Below are positions 54,522 to 62,803 of a DNA stretch of 64,000 nt, piece after piece (the stretch's first letter is position 1; every line of letters starts with the position of its first letter). Under the pieces are notes generated by a model, which saw only the letters and a program-made list of their open reading frames with translations, was not told where the DNA came from and searched no databases. Source of the DNA: Marinarcus sediminis (GTDB lineage: Bacteria; Campylobacterota; Campylobacteria; Campylobacterales; Arcobacteraceae); contig NZ_CP182357.1 of assembly GCF_048571275.1 (NCBI RefSeq), forward strand, positions 2,294,001 to 2,358,000. Reading direction: 5' to 3'. A program made the position numbers and the translations under genes.

Positions 54522-55055
54522 TATATTTAATTCATTATTAAAATTAACAAGTAAAGGAATAAATTGAGAAGATATTTTTGAAATAATATTTCTGTCAAAT
54601 TCTTTAGAAGGTTTAAATTCTATCCATAACTGACCTACTTTATTATGTATTTGCATTATTTTACAATTATAAGTATTATCAAATGATAATATTTTTAAAA
54701 TAATATTAGTTATTTCTTGATTTTTGGAAAGTTGATGATGTAAATAAGTATCATCAGATATTATATAAATACTATCATCAAATTCAATATTGCCAGATTG
54801 AAATTCATAAGATATCCTGATTCTTTTGAAAAACCTATCAATTGAATTTTCTTTTTTTAATGAATAATCATATCCTTCTATACCATTTATTCCAAGTAAT
54901 AATCGCATTACTTTACCTTTATGACTTATGATTTTATATTTATATGATATATCATTATAGGTTTCATCTATTCCTTTCCATGATTTCTTAGGTAGGATAT
55001 AGATGAAGTACATGATAAAATTAAATAACGAAATAAATCCAAAAATAAACCACAT
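54498..55055 (-). CDS. Uncharacterised protein whose end is encoded by repeat R1
   Basis: A 185-residue protein with one N-terminal membrane helix (about 3-23) and a soluble domain with no family I recognise. The last seven residues come from the R1 repeat, which suggests that the original 3' end was replaced or cut by the repeat. Possibly truncated. Confidence 0.55.
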   Translation of the reverse strand: MWFIFGFISLFNFIMYFIYILPKKSWKGIDETYNDISYKYKIISHKGKVMRLLLGINGIEGYDYSLKKENSIDRFFKRIRISYEFQSGNIEFDDSIYIISDDTYLHHQLSKNQEITNIILKILSFDNTYNCKIMQIHNKVGQLWIEFKPSKEFDRNIISKISSQFIPLLVNFNNELNIKFRGQDT

Positions 55056-55073
55056 ATGTAATTTTTCCTTTTG

Positions 55074-55142
55074 TACTAACGACTGTCGTGAGCAATAATT
55101 TCCCCGCTAGGGTAAATTATTGGCTCCTCGTATTTGTTATGT
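55074..55142. repeat. Structured intergenic hairpin, attC-like
   Basis: TACTAAC at the left and GTTATGT at the right flank an imperfect hairpin: GAGC/GCTC, AATAATTT/AAATTATT, CCC/GGG with single extrahelical G and T on one arm and a CGCTA loop. Size (69 bp) and bulges resemble integron attC sites, and a toxin-antitoxin gene pair ends next to it. No integrase gene is in the window. Confidence 0.35.
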
Positions 55143-55143
55143 G

Positions 55144-55440
55144 TTAATCATATGCCTGCTGTCTATGTTTAAAATCAACAACTGCAATAATTAGTTTATC
55201 ATTTTCTATAAGATAAAAGAGTCTATAATTTCCAATTCTATATCTATAGTACCCTTCAAGGTCATCTTTTAACTTTTTAATATTAGAACCATAGAAAGGA
55301 TTTTCTCTAAGTTGAGGATAAACAAAGTTCTTAATTTTTGAATATAACTTCTTATCTATTTTCTTTTTAACTTTTTCAAAAGTTTTAGTTTCAGCAATTT
55401 GGTACTTAGACAATGGTGTAATCACCATTTTTAAAGTCAT
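55144..55440 (-). CDS. RelE/ParE-family toxin
   Basis: 98 residues from 55440 (a second ATG at 55428 is possible). KKIDKKLYSKIKNFVYPQLR, NIKKLKDDLEGYYRYRIGNYRLFYLIEND and VVDFKHRQQAY match the RelE fold, with the conserved RIGNYR-LFY core and a His-Arg near the end. RelE toxins cleave mRNA on ribosomes. It overlaps the antitoxin gene by 35 bp (23 if the inner start is used). Confidence 0.88.
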   Translation of the reverse strand: MTLKMVITPLSKYQIAETKTFEKVKKKIDKKLYSKIKNFVYPQLRENPFYGSNIKKLKDDLEGYYRYRIGNYRLFYLIENDKLIIAVVDFKHRQQAYD

Positions 55441-55642
55441 CTAAACCATTCATTAGGTTTTTAACTAAATCTTCATCTTTTAAAATTTCAGTCATTTCAT
55501 CATTTTCAACAAACTGAGATGATGTTAAATATTGAACTGTTGCAAATTCTATAAAATTAGAAAGATTTCTTTTTTGACCTTCTGCAGCAAGCTTAATCAT
55601 ATCGTAGACAGAATCATCCACTCTCATTGTAACTGTTTTCAT
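55406..55642 (-). CDS. Ribbon-helix-helix antitoxin partner of the RelE toxin
   Basis: 78 residues from the ATG at 55642, preceded by AAAGGACTTTT. An upstream ATG is not supported. KTVTMRVDDSVYDMIKLAA fits the CopG/RHH fold, and the acidic C-terminus (ENDEMTEILKDEDL) would wrap the toxin. The order antitoxin then toxin with overlap is typical of type II systems. It probably represses its own promoter. Confidence 0.86.
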   Translation of the reverse strand: MKTVTMRVDDSVYDMIKLAAEGQKRNLSNFIEFATVQYLTSSQFVENDEMTEILKDEDLVKNLMNGLDDFKNGDYTIV

Positions 55643-55768
55643 AAAAGTCCTTTGAATATTAATCTTACTTATTATATTCAATTTTATTCATTTTGTCAAC
55701 TTATTACTATGTCACATAACGTTGGACTTGAAAAACAAGGGGATGATACCACTTGATTATTTCAATTT

Positions 55769-56110
55769 TCATTTTAGCTTTTTTTCTCTAAAAAAGTTTG
55801 AATTAACCGCTGTGTACACTTGTTTTTCTTCCAAGGTTTTGTTATGTTTTTTATTTAATTTACATTTAAAAAATAAATATATCCAATAAAAGTTAATTAA
55901 TGTAATTCCATAAGAAAAAAATATTGTAAAAATAAAAGATATAGGTTCTTTGTCATAAAGTAAAATATAATCGTTTTCACCTTTTAAGAATATTGTAATT
56001 GATTTAAAATCCATTGAGTCTATAATAATTGGTATAAACATAATAAATATAAAGATAAACAATATCAATATAGTATTATCATTGCATATTTCTTTTTTTG
56101 ATTTTTTCAA
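55769..56110 (-). CDS. Small uncharacterised membrane protein
   Basis: 113 residues with two hydrophobic helices (about 13-33 and 58-82) and charged ends. No known domain. Its upstream region contains the promoter-like repeat R3 copy 2. Confidence 0.5.
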   Translation of the reverse strand: MKKSKKEICNDNTILILFIFIFIMFIPIIIDSMDFKSITIFLKGENDYILLYDKEPISFIFTIFFSYGITLINFYWIYLFFKCKLNKKHNKTLEEKQVYTAVNSNFFREKKLK

Positions 56111-56130
56111 TTTATCTTACCTGTATCATA

Positions 56131-56191
56131 ACTCTTTATTGAACATACATTATATACAAAACACACTGAAAAACGACAATTAACATACATA
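56131..56191 (-). promoter_or_regulatory. Shared promoter-like repeat R3, copy 2
   Basis: About 80% identical to 51599-51660, with TATATAAT as -10 on the minus strand, 20-70 bp upstream of the membrane protein at 55769-56110. The 56192-56472 stretch is AT-rich, with a short open piece at 56424 that I do not call a gene. Confidence 0.5.
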
Positions 56192-56472
56192 AAATATGTT
56201 GTATCTTAAAACAACAGCAAACACCTTAAATAAGCTGTTCTTGAAAATTTTATTATAAAAAATATTGCCATTTGTCACCTTTTTTAAATAAATTTTAATC
56301 TTTTAATACAATTTTCATGTATGTTTAATATCGATATTTAGACGTTAATAGTACATTATGTATGTATATTAAGACAATATCGTGATAAACCTGCATTATG
56401 TTATATTTAGTTGGAGGTGTATTATGGGTAAAAATTATTGGATATTATGAAAAATATATACTTTTCCATGAT

Positions 56473-56616
56473 AAAGTGATGTCAGAAATATTAGATTTTT
56501 GTTTTAATCAAGGCGAAGCTTGGATTTTAAGCGGAGCGTACAATTAGTACGTGAGCATTAAAATTCAAGATTCAACGCAGAGTAAGGCGAAAAGATGATG
56601 TTTATAACATCACTTT
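56473..56616. repeat. 144-bp inverted-repeat element abutting guaB
   Basis: AAAGTGATGT at the left and ACATCACTTT at the right end pair, with a central hairpin (GGATTTTAA ... GCGTACAATTAGTACG ... TTAAAATTC). The arms are imperfectly complementary over about 55 bases. It lies directly at the guaB stop codon. It may be a MITE-like repeat or a structured RNA. Confidence 0.7.
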
Positions 56617-58062
56617 TTAGACGTGGTAGTTTGGTGCTTCGTTAGTTATTGTTACGTCGTGAACATGACTCTCTCTCAACCCTGCACTCGTAATCTCAAC
56701 AAACTCTGCTGTTGCTTGGAATGTTGGGATGTCTTTGCTTCCTAAGTATCCCATTGAGCTTCTTAATCCTCCACAAAATTGGTGGATAATATCTGCAATT
56801 TCACCTCGGTAAGCCACTCTTCCTTCAATTCCTTCTGGTACCAATTTATCAGCAGCGGTTCCCTCTTGGAAATATCGGTCTGTGCTTCCTTTTGTCATGG
56901 CTCCAATTGAACCCATACCTCGGTATGTTTTGAATTTTCTTCCTTGGAAAAGTACCACTTCACCTGGAGATTCATCTGTTCCAGCTAAGGCACTTCCCAT
57001 CATAACGCAACTAGCACCAACAGCTAACGCTTTTGCGACATCACCAGAGTATTTAATTCCACCATCAGCAATGATAGGAACACCGTGTTTAGCACCCTCT
57101 GCTGCACACTCATCAATGGCTGAAATTTGAGGAACCCCAACCCCTGCGACAATTCTTGTTGTACAGATACTTCCAGGTCCAATTCCCACTTTAACCGCAT
57201 CAGCACCAGCAGCAATTAAATCAGCTGTGGCTTCAGCTGTGGCAACATTTCCTGCAATGACTTCAACTTTGAGTTGCTCTTTAATCAATTTAACCGTATC
57301 TAAAATACCTTTTGAGTGTCCGTGCGCAGAGTCTAAAACTAAGACATCAACACCGGCATCAACCAACGCTTTTGCTCGGTCAAGTTGTGCGACACCAATA
57401 GCTGCTCCCACTCTTAATCGTCCAAAGCTGTCTTTGTTTGAGTTTGGATAATCTCTTTTTTTATTGATATCTTTACTCGTAATAAGACCAATTAATTTAT
57501 TCACATCATTGACAATTGGCAATTTTTCAATTTTATTTTGGTGCATAATTTCAGCTGCTTCTTCAAGTGTTGTACCATCTTTTGCTGTGATTAAAGGCAT
57601 TTTTGTCATGGTATCAGAAACTTTAAGTGTGAAATCTTTTGTGAAACGCATATCTCTGTTGGTTAAAATTCCTACCAATGTTCTGTTTTCATCGACCACA
57701 GGAACACCCGATATTCTGTACTCAGCCATAATATCTTCAGCATCTTGAAGTGTTTGGTTTGGTGTAATGACAAAAGGGTCAATGATCATTCCACTTTCAC
57801 TTTTTTTCACTTTTTGTACTTGTAACACTTGTGATTCAATATCCATGTTTTTATGAATGATACCAATACCACCCAATCTTGCCATTGCAATAGCAGCTTT
57901 ATATTCTGTTACTGTATCCATAGCAGCACTTACAAAAGGGATATTCAATGTAATATTTTTAGTTAATTTTGTCTCTAAACTTACCTCTTTTGGTAAAACT
58001 TCAGATTTTGCAGGTACCAATAGTACGTCTTCAAATGTCAATGCTCTTTTTCTTATTCTCAT
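56617..58062 (-). CDS. guaB: IMP dehydrogenase
   Basis: The 481-residue TIM-barrel enzyme has two CBS domains (about 95-205) inserted, the active Cys loop GPGSICTTR (Cys about 300) and the later MGSIGAMTKGSTDRYFQ flap. It oxidises IMP to XMP, the first step to GMP. The length is typical. gatA lies 10 bp upstream in the same direction, so both may be co-transcribed. Confidence 0.98.
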   Translation of the reverse strand: MRIRKRALTFEDVLLVPAKSEVLPKEVSLETKLTKNITLNIPFVSAAMDTVTEYKAAIAMARLGGIGIIHKNMDIESQVLQVQKVKKSESGMIIDPFVITPNQTLQDAEDIMAEYRISGVPVVDENRTLVGILTNRDMRFTKDFTLKVSDTMTKMPLITAKDGTTLEEAAEIMHQNKIEKLPIVNDVNKLIGLITSKDINKKRDYPNSNKDSFGRLRVGAAIGVAQLDRAKALVDAGVDVLVLDSAHGHSKGILDTVKLIKEQLKVEVIAGNVATAEATADLIAAGADAVKVGIGPGSICTTRIVAGVGVPQISAIDECAAEGAKHGVPIIADGGIKYSGDVAKALAVGASCVMMGSALAGTDESPGEVVLFQGRKFKTYRGMGSIGAMTKGSTDRYFQEGTAADKLVPEGIEGRVAYRGEIADIIHQFCGGLRSSMGYLGSKDIPTFQATAEFVEITSAGLRESHVHDVTITNEAPNYHV

Positions 58063-58072
58063 TTTATATCCC

Positions 58073-59437
58073 TTATTTTGTGTAATTAATTTGTTGTTCT
58101 AAACTCAATGCACCATCAAACAAAGTTTGTTCTTCAAATGCTCGACCAATCAGCTGTAAACCAATTGGCATACCTTCATCACTTTTTGCAACCGGCAATG
58201 AAATAGCAGGTAATCCCGCTAAGTTAACCGAAATCGTATAAATATCACTCAAATACATTTCAAGTGAAGTTTTAAAACTTCCAAATGCAGGAGCCGTTGT
58301 TGGAGCTACCGGCGAAAGAATTAAATCTGCATCTTCAAAGATGGCTTCATACTCATCTTTGATTAAGTGTCGCACTTTTTGTGCTTTAATGTAATAGGCA
58401 TCATAATAACCTGAACTCAATACAAAAGAACCCAACATGATTCTTTTTTGAACCTCTTCTCCAAACCCTTGTGATTTGGTTTGCAAGTACATGTCTTTTA
58501 AACCTGCATCCCCTTTTCTGTTTCCATACCTTACCCCATCAAGTCGTGCAAAGTTGGCACTGGCTTCTGCGGTTGCAATGATATAGTAAGAGGATAATAT
58601 TTTTGAGGTATCAACCATGTTTTTATGAACAATGGTGTGCCCTGCTGCTTCTAAAGCCTCAATGGCAATTTGGTGCCCTTTTTTAATTTCAGGGCTGGCT
58701 TGGTCAATGAAGTTATCAATAACGGCAATGGTGAGTTTTCTTGCACTGTTTAAGTTAGGAGCAATAGGAGTATTTTCTAATTCAGATGATGTGGAATCCA
58801 TAGGATCATGACCAGAAATGATGTCGTACAAAATGGCTGCGTCTTCTACATTTTGAGTAATGGGTCCTACTTGATCCAATGAAGATGAATATGCAGCAAT
58901 GCCGTATCTTGAAACTCGACCATAAGTTGGTTTCATTCCCACACAACCACAATACGCAGCTGGCTGTCGAATACTTCCTCCTGTATCAGTTCCCAATGCA
59001 GCAACTGCAAGTCCCGCAACAACAGCAGCAGCACTTCCCCCACTGCTTCCACCTGGAACTTTTGAGTTATCTATTGGATTTAACGTTTTACCATAACAAG
59101 AAGTCTCAGTTGAGCTTCCCATCGCAAGTTCGTCCATGTTGGTTTTACCAAAAGCCGCCAAACCTGCTTGTTGAAGTTTATTAATCACCGTAGCATTATA
59201 CGGAGAGATGTACCCTTTTAAAATATTACTTGCGCAAGTAATTTCCCAATCTTTGACATTGATATTATCTTTAATAGCAATAGGAATACCGCTATTTGAC
59301 TCATTTAAGTCGGTGTTTGTGAGTTGCTCAATATAAGCACCCAAATTCTTATTTTCTTTAATCTTATTTTTTAAATCTTCTCTTAATTTCTCAATCTCAC
59401 TGCTGCTTAGAGTCAGTGCTTCTTTTAACGTTATCAA
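58073..59437 (-). CDS. gatA: Glutamyl-tRNA(Gln) amidotransferase subunit A
   Basis: The 454-residue protein has the amidase signature with the Ser-Ser-Lys triad: Lys in PIAIKDNI (about 55), GGSSGGSAAAVVAG (about 130) and Ser in GTDTGGSIRQPA (about 153). With GatB/C it converts Glu-tRNA(Gln) to Gln-tRNA(Gln), as expected in bacteria lacking GlnRS. The other subunits are not in the window. Confidence 0.97.
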   Translation of the reverse strand: MITLKEALTLSSSEIEKLREDLKNKIKENKNLGAYIEQLTNTDLNESNSGIPIAIKDNINVKDWEITCASNILKGYISPYNATVINKLQQAGLAAFGKTNMDELAMGSSTETSCYGKTLNPIDNSKVPGGSSGGSAAAVVAGLAVAALGTDTGGSIRQPAAYCGCVGMKPTYGRVSRYGIAAYSSSLDQVGPITQNVEDAAILYDIISGHDPMDSTSSELENTPIAPNLNSARKLTIAVIDNFIDQASPEIKKGHQIAIEALEAAGHTIVHKNMVDTSKILSSYYIIATAEASANFARLDGVRYGNRKGDAGLKDMYLQTKSQGFGEEVQKRIMLGSFVLSSGYYDAYYIKAQKVRHLIKDEYEAIFEDADLILSPVAPTTAPAFGSFKTSLEMYLSDIYTISVNLAGLPAISLPVAKSDEGMPIGLQLIGRAFEEQTLFDGALSLEQQINYTK

Positions 59438-59578
59438 TGACGGCTCCTGTAAAATGCACTTAATAAATAAGGCAAAATTATACTATAAAAGAGATTAAAC
59501 TAATGGATAAAAAACAGAGGAATAAATAATTATTTTGCTGGTTTTAAGTTTGTATCGTGCAGTAAAAAAGATAAAAAA

Positions 59579-59603
59579 AAGGCCGAAGCAACGCTTCGAC
59601 CTT
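59579..59603. terminator. Rho-independent terminator after rplQ
   Basis: On the minus strand AAGGTCGAAGC-GTT-GCTTCGGCCTT forms an 11-bp stem (one G-U pair) followed by a run of eight T. On the plus strand T and A runs also flank it, so it may be bidirectional. Confidence 0.92.
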
Positions 59604-59623
59604 TTTAAAAATTTAAACTCAAA

Positions 59624-59974
59624 TTATACGAATGAGATGTATGCCATTGGTGTAGCATCACCTTTTCTAATTCTTGTTTTAACAATAGAAGTGTATCCAC
59701 CTTTTCTTTCTTCATACTTAGGTGCAATTTCATTGATAATTTTTTTAGTCGCTTCTTTGCTTTGTAATGCAGCAAATACAAGTCTGTGTGTATTTAAATC
59801 TGCATTTCTTGAAGTTGTAACCAATTTCTCAATATATCTTCTTAGTTCTTTTGCTTTAGGAACTGTAGTTTCAATTTTTTCTCTTTCAATAAGAGCGATT
59901 GCTAAGTTTTTTAACAATGCTTTTCTATGAGAAGAAGTTCTATTTAACTTTCTGTATCCGTGCTTATGTCTCAT
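59624..59974 (-). CDS. rplQ: Ribosomal protein bL17
   Basis: A 116-residue basic protein starting MRHKHGYRKLNRTSSHRKAL, the L17 signature. It is the last gene of the rpmJ-rpsM-rpsK-rpsD-rpoA-rplQ operon, 12 bp after rpoA. Confidence 0.99.
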   Translation of the reverse strand: MRHKHGYRKLNRTSSHRKALLKNLAIALIEREKIETTVPKAKELRRYIEKLVTTSRNADLNTHRLVFAALQSKEATKKIINEIAPKYEERKGGYTSIVKTRIRKGDATPMAYISFV

Positions 59975-59986
59975 ATTAAACCTTTA

Positions 59987-60985
59987 TTATGCTTTTAACT
60001 GCTCAAGCTTTCTTCTTAAAGCTGATGCGATATTTTCTGGAAGAGAATCTTCAATTGGAAAACCAAGTGAATCTAACTTTTCAGCTATTTCATCAAATGA
60101 TTTTTTACCAAGATTTTTGATATTTTTTACTTCCACTTCACTCATAAGTACTAACTCACCTAGGAACTTTAATCCTGATCTGTCTAATGAGTTAAAACTT
60201 CTGGCACTTAAATTTAAATCTTCGATTTTAACAACCAAATCTTTTAATTCAAGTGGTTCTTCACCACTATCACTTACTGTCACTTCAGATAAATCAAACA
60301 CTTTGTTAAACACTGACATTTGTGCATACATAACTGATACTGCTTCTTTAAAAGCATCAATTGGAGAAATTTGTCCATTGGTTTGTATGTCAAATACTGC
60401 TTTTTCAAAGTTAGGGTTATCTTCCACTAACATTTTTTCTATGTTGTAAACAACTTTTTTAACCGGTGTAAAAAATGCATCAATTGGAATATAATCATTA
60501 CTAACCATATCTCTGATATCTTCTGAAGGCATATAACCAATCCCTTTTTGAATAATAACAGAGAACGTTAAATTACAATCACTATTAATTGTCGCTAAGT
60601 GAACTTCAGGGCTAACGATCTCTACGTTAGAATTTGCTAAGTCTGAACCTTTAATCTCTTTTGGTCCATCAAAAGAGTATTCAGCAACTACTTGTTCTTC
60701 GTCACCTGAAATTTTAAATTTAATGTTCTTAAGATTAATAATAAAAATAGCAATATCTTCTAGCATACCTCTTAAAGAGTCAAATTCATGGCTCGCACCC
60801 TCAATTTTAACCGCAATTGGTGCGTAACCAACTGAGCTTGAAAGAAGAAGTCTTCTCAACGGGTGAGCTAAAGTAATAGCAAATCCACTTTCAAATGGAT
60901 ATGCTGTCACCTTTGCTTGGGTATCACTAATAGCCTCTATCTCAACTTCTGTTGGTAAAAACGGTGTATCTGCGAATTTCTTCAT
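59987..60985 (-). CDS. rpoA: RNA polymerase alpha subunit
   Basis: The 332-residue protein has the N-terminal dimerisation domain with FAITLAHPLRRLLLSSSVGY (about 35) and the C-terminal alphaCTD (about 250-332) with ARSFNSLDRSGLKFLGELV. It assembles core RNA polymerase. The length is typical of the phylum. Confidence 0.99.
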   Translation of the reverse strand: MKKFADTPFLPTEVEIEAISDTQAKVTAYPFESGFAITLAHPLRRLLLSSSVGYAPIAVKIEGASHEFDSLRGMLEDIAIFIINLKNIKFKISGDEEQVVAEYSFDGPKEIKGSDLANSNVEIVSPEVHLATINSDCNLTFSVIIQKGIGYMPSEDIRDMVSNDYIPIDAFFTPVKKVVYNIEKMLVEDNPNFEKAVFDIQTNGQISPIDAFKEAVSVMYAQMSVFNKVFDLSEVTVSDSGEEPLELKDLVVKIEDLNLSARSFNSLDRSGLKFLGELVLMSEVEVKNIKNLGKKSFDEIAEKLDSLGFPIEDSLPENIASALRRKLEQLKA

Positions 60986-61002
60986 ATGCTACCTTATGCT
61001 TA

Positions 61003-61629
61003 TTATTTAGAATATAACTCTACGATTAATCTTTCTTCCACTGGAATAACAACTTCTTCTCTTGTTGGGATTCGAGTAAAAATACCAAAAACTTTACTTG
61101 TGTCAACATCAACCCAATCAACAATACCAGTTTGGTTTGTTAATTCTAATGCTCTGACAACTTGTGGGTTAGTTTTAGATTTTTCTTTAATCTCAATTTT
61201 TTGACCTGGTTTAACGATGAAAGATGGAATATCCACTTTTTTACCATCAACTAAAACATGTCCGTGTGTTGTGAATTGTCTGGCGTTTGCTCTTGTTGTA
61301 GCAAATCCCATTCTAAAAACAACGTTATCTAATCTTTGTTCAATTAAAGTAATAAGGTTTTCTCCTGTATTACCCTCTCTTCTTGCTGCTTCTTTGAAAT
61401 ATTTTCTGAATTGTTTTTCAGCAATACCATACATGAATTTAGCTTTTTGTTTTTCTCTTAGTTGTAAACCATACTCAGAGATTTTAGCTCTTCTTTGTCC
61501 ATGTTGTCCTGGAGCAAATGGTCTTTTTTCTAAAGCACTTTTACCTGCTAATCTTCTCTCACCTTTAAGCCCAAGATCCGCATCAAGTCTTCTTTCGATT
61601 TTTTCTACTGGTCCTCTGTATCTTGCCAT
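61003..61629 (-). CDS. rpsD: Ribosomal protein uS4
   Basis: The 208-residue protein starts MARYRGPVEKIERRLDADL and contains an S4 domain (RLDNVVFRMGFATTRANARQ). It nucleates 30S assembly and often represses the operon. The 17-bp gap to rpoA is normal. Confidence 0.99.
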   Translation of the reverse strand: MARYRGPVEKIERRLDADLGLKGERRLAGKSALEKRPFAPGQHGQRRAKISEYGLQLREKQKAKFMYGIAEKQFRKYFKEAARREGNTGENLITLIEQRLDNVVFRMGFATTRANARQFTTHGHVLVDGKKVDIPSFIVKPGQKIEIKEKSKTNPQVVRALELTNQTGIVDWVDVDTSKVFGIFTRIPTREEVVIPVEERLIVELYSK

Positions 61630-61639
61630 AATCTACTCC

Positions 61640-62032
61640 TTACACTCTTCTTCTCTTAGGAGGTCTACAACCATTATGAGGTAACGGTGTAACATCCTTG
61701 AACCACTTAACAGTGATACCTTCAATTGATCCAATTGATTTAACTGCAGTATCTCTACCTGAACCTGGTCCTTGAATCTTAATACCAACATTTTTGATAC
61801 CGTGTTCAATAGCTTTTTTCATCGCATCTTCTACTGCTTGTTGTGCAGCAAAAGGAGTAGATTTTTTACTACCTTTAAAACCTAAGTTTCCAGAACTTGA
61901 CCATGCAATAGTATTCCCAGCATTGTCAGTTACTGTTACCATAGTGTTATTAAATGATGCTGCAATATGTACGATACCGTCAGCAATATTCTTTTTGACT
62001 ATTTTTTTTCTAGTTACTTTTCTTTTTGCCAT
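61640..62032 (-). CDS. rpsK: Ribosomal protein uS11
   Basis: The 130-residue protein has IVHIAASFNNTMVTVTDNAG and the C-terminal DVTPLPHNGCRPPKRRRV signatures of S11, which forms the mRNA exit platform of the 30S subunit. Confidence 0.99.
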   Translation of the reverse strand: MAKRKVTRKKIVKKNIADGIVHIAASFNNTMVTVTDNAGNTIAWSSSGNLGFKGSKKSTPFAAQQAVEDAMKKAIEHGIKNVGIKIQGPGSGRDTAVKSIGSIEGITVKWFKDVTPLPHNGCRPPKRRRV

Positions 62033-62041
62033 TCGTTATCC

Positions 62042-62410
62042 TTATTTGCTCGCTGCACCAACAGTTCTTTTTTTACCTTTTCTTGTTCTGGCATTTGTTT
62101 TAGTCTTTTGCCCTCTACAAGGTAAACCTTTTCTATGTCTTAAACCTCTGTATGAACCTAAGTCCATTAAAGCTTTAATATCCATAGCAACTTTTTTTCT
62201 TAAGTCACCCTCAACTTGGTAGTTTTTTTGGATTTCTTGTCTGATTTCAGCCGCTTCATCTTCTGTTAACTCATGTGCTCTTTTGTTGTAATCAATTCCA
62301 ACTGCATCTAAGATTAATCTTGAATTATGTAAACCGATACCGAAAATGTACGTTAATGCGTACTCCATTCTTTTTTTGTTTGGTAAATCAACACCTGCAA
62401 TTCTCGCCAT
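62042..62410 (-). CDS. rpsM: Ribosomal protein uS13
   Basis: The 122-residue protein starts MARIAGVDLPNKKRMEYALT and has the S13 block GLRHRKGLPCRGQKTKTNAR, which contacts 23S rRNA at the subunit bridge and tRNA at the P site. The length is typical. Confidence 0.99.
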   Translation of the reverse strand: MARIAGVDLPNKKRMEYALTYIFGIGLHNSRLILDAVGIDYNKRAHELTEDEAAEIRQEIQKNYQVEGDLRKKVAMDIKALMDLGSYRGLRHRKGLPCRGQKTKTNARTRKGKKRTVGAASK

Positions 62411-62416
62411 GCCTTT

Positions 62417-62530
62417 TTATCCTTGTCTTTGTTTGTGTTTTTTAGTTTCGCAGATTACTCTAACGATTCCTCTTCTTTTGACAATTTTACATTTGTCACA
62501 CATTTTCTTAACTGAAGCTCTAACTTTCAT
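62417..62530 (-). CDS. rpmJ: Ribosomal protein bL36
   Basis: A 37-residue protein (MKVRASVKKMCDKCKIVKRR at the start) with the CxxC...C...H zinc pattern of the L36 zinc-ribbon form (CDKC, then C and H near CETKKH). The start lies at the head of this operon, 6 bp from rpsM. Confidence 0.97.
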   Translation of the reverse strand: MKVRASVKKMCDKCKIVKRRGIVRVICETKKHKQRQG

Positions 62531-62803
62531 TGTTGCTTTCCTTTGTGTTTATTGTCATTAATCAACAGGTAAAAGGCACTATTTAGAAGTGAAACGGGTC
62601 ACTTATATTATAAGGCCAAGTTAACACTAAGCCTCTCACCAACTCTTTACAAAATACACAAGCATTTGGTAAAAAATTCCTCTTTGGTTGAAAAATGGAG
62701 TTGGATTATAATAAATATTTGCTTAAAGTATCTTGAATGATGTATATTTACCTTTAATTTATTTTTAGCTAGAATGGTTTAATTTTTAACAAGGCCTTGA
62801 ACA
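62531..62803. promoter_or_regulatory. Divergent promoter region of the ribosomal operon and the MBL-GAF gene
   Basis: This 273-bp non-coding gap separates rpmJ (minus) from the plus-strand gene at 62804. AT-rich hexamers such as TATAAT-like strings occur (plus: near 62707-62715). I see no clear -35 or operator. It is the only place where the ribosomal operon promoter can lie in this window. Confidence 0.45.

Noticed and set aside
56424..56450. Tiny open frame after GGAGG at 56415
   Set aside because: It encodes only eight residues before a stop, so no gene is called.
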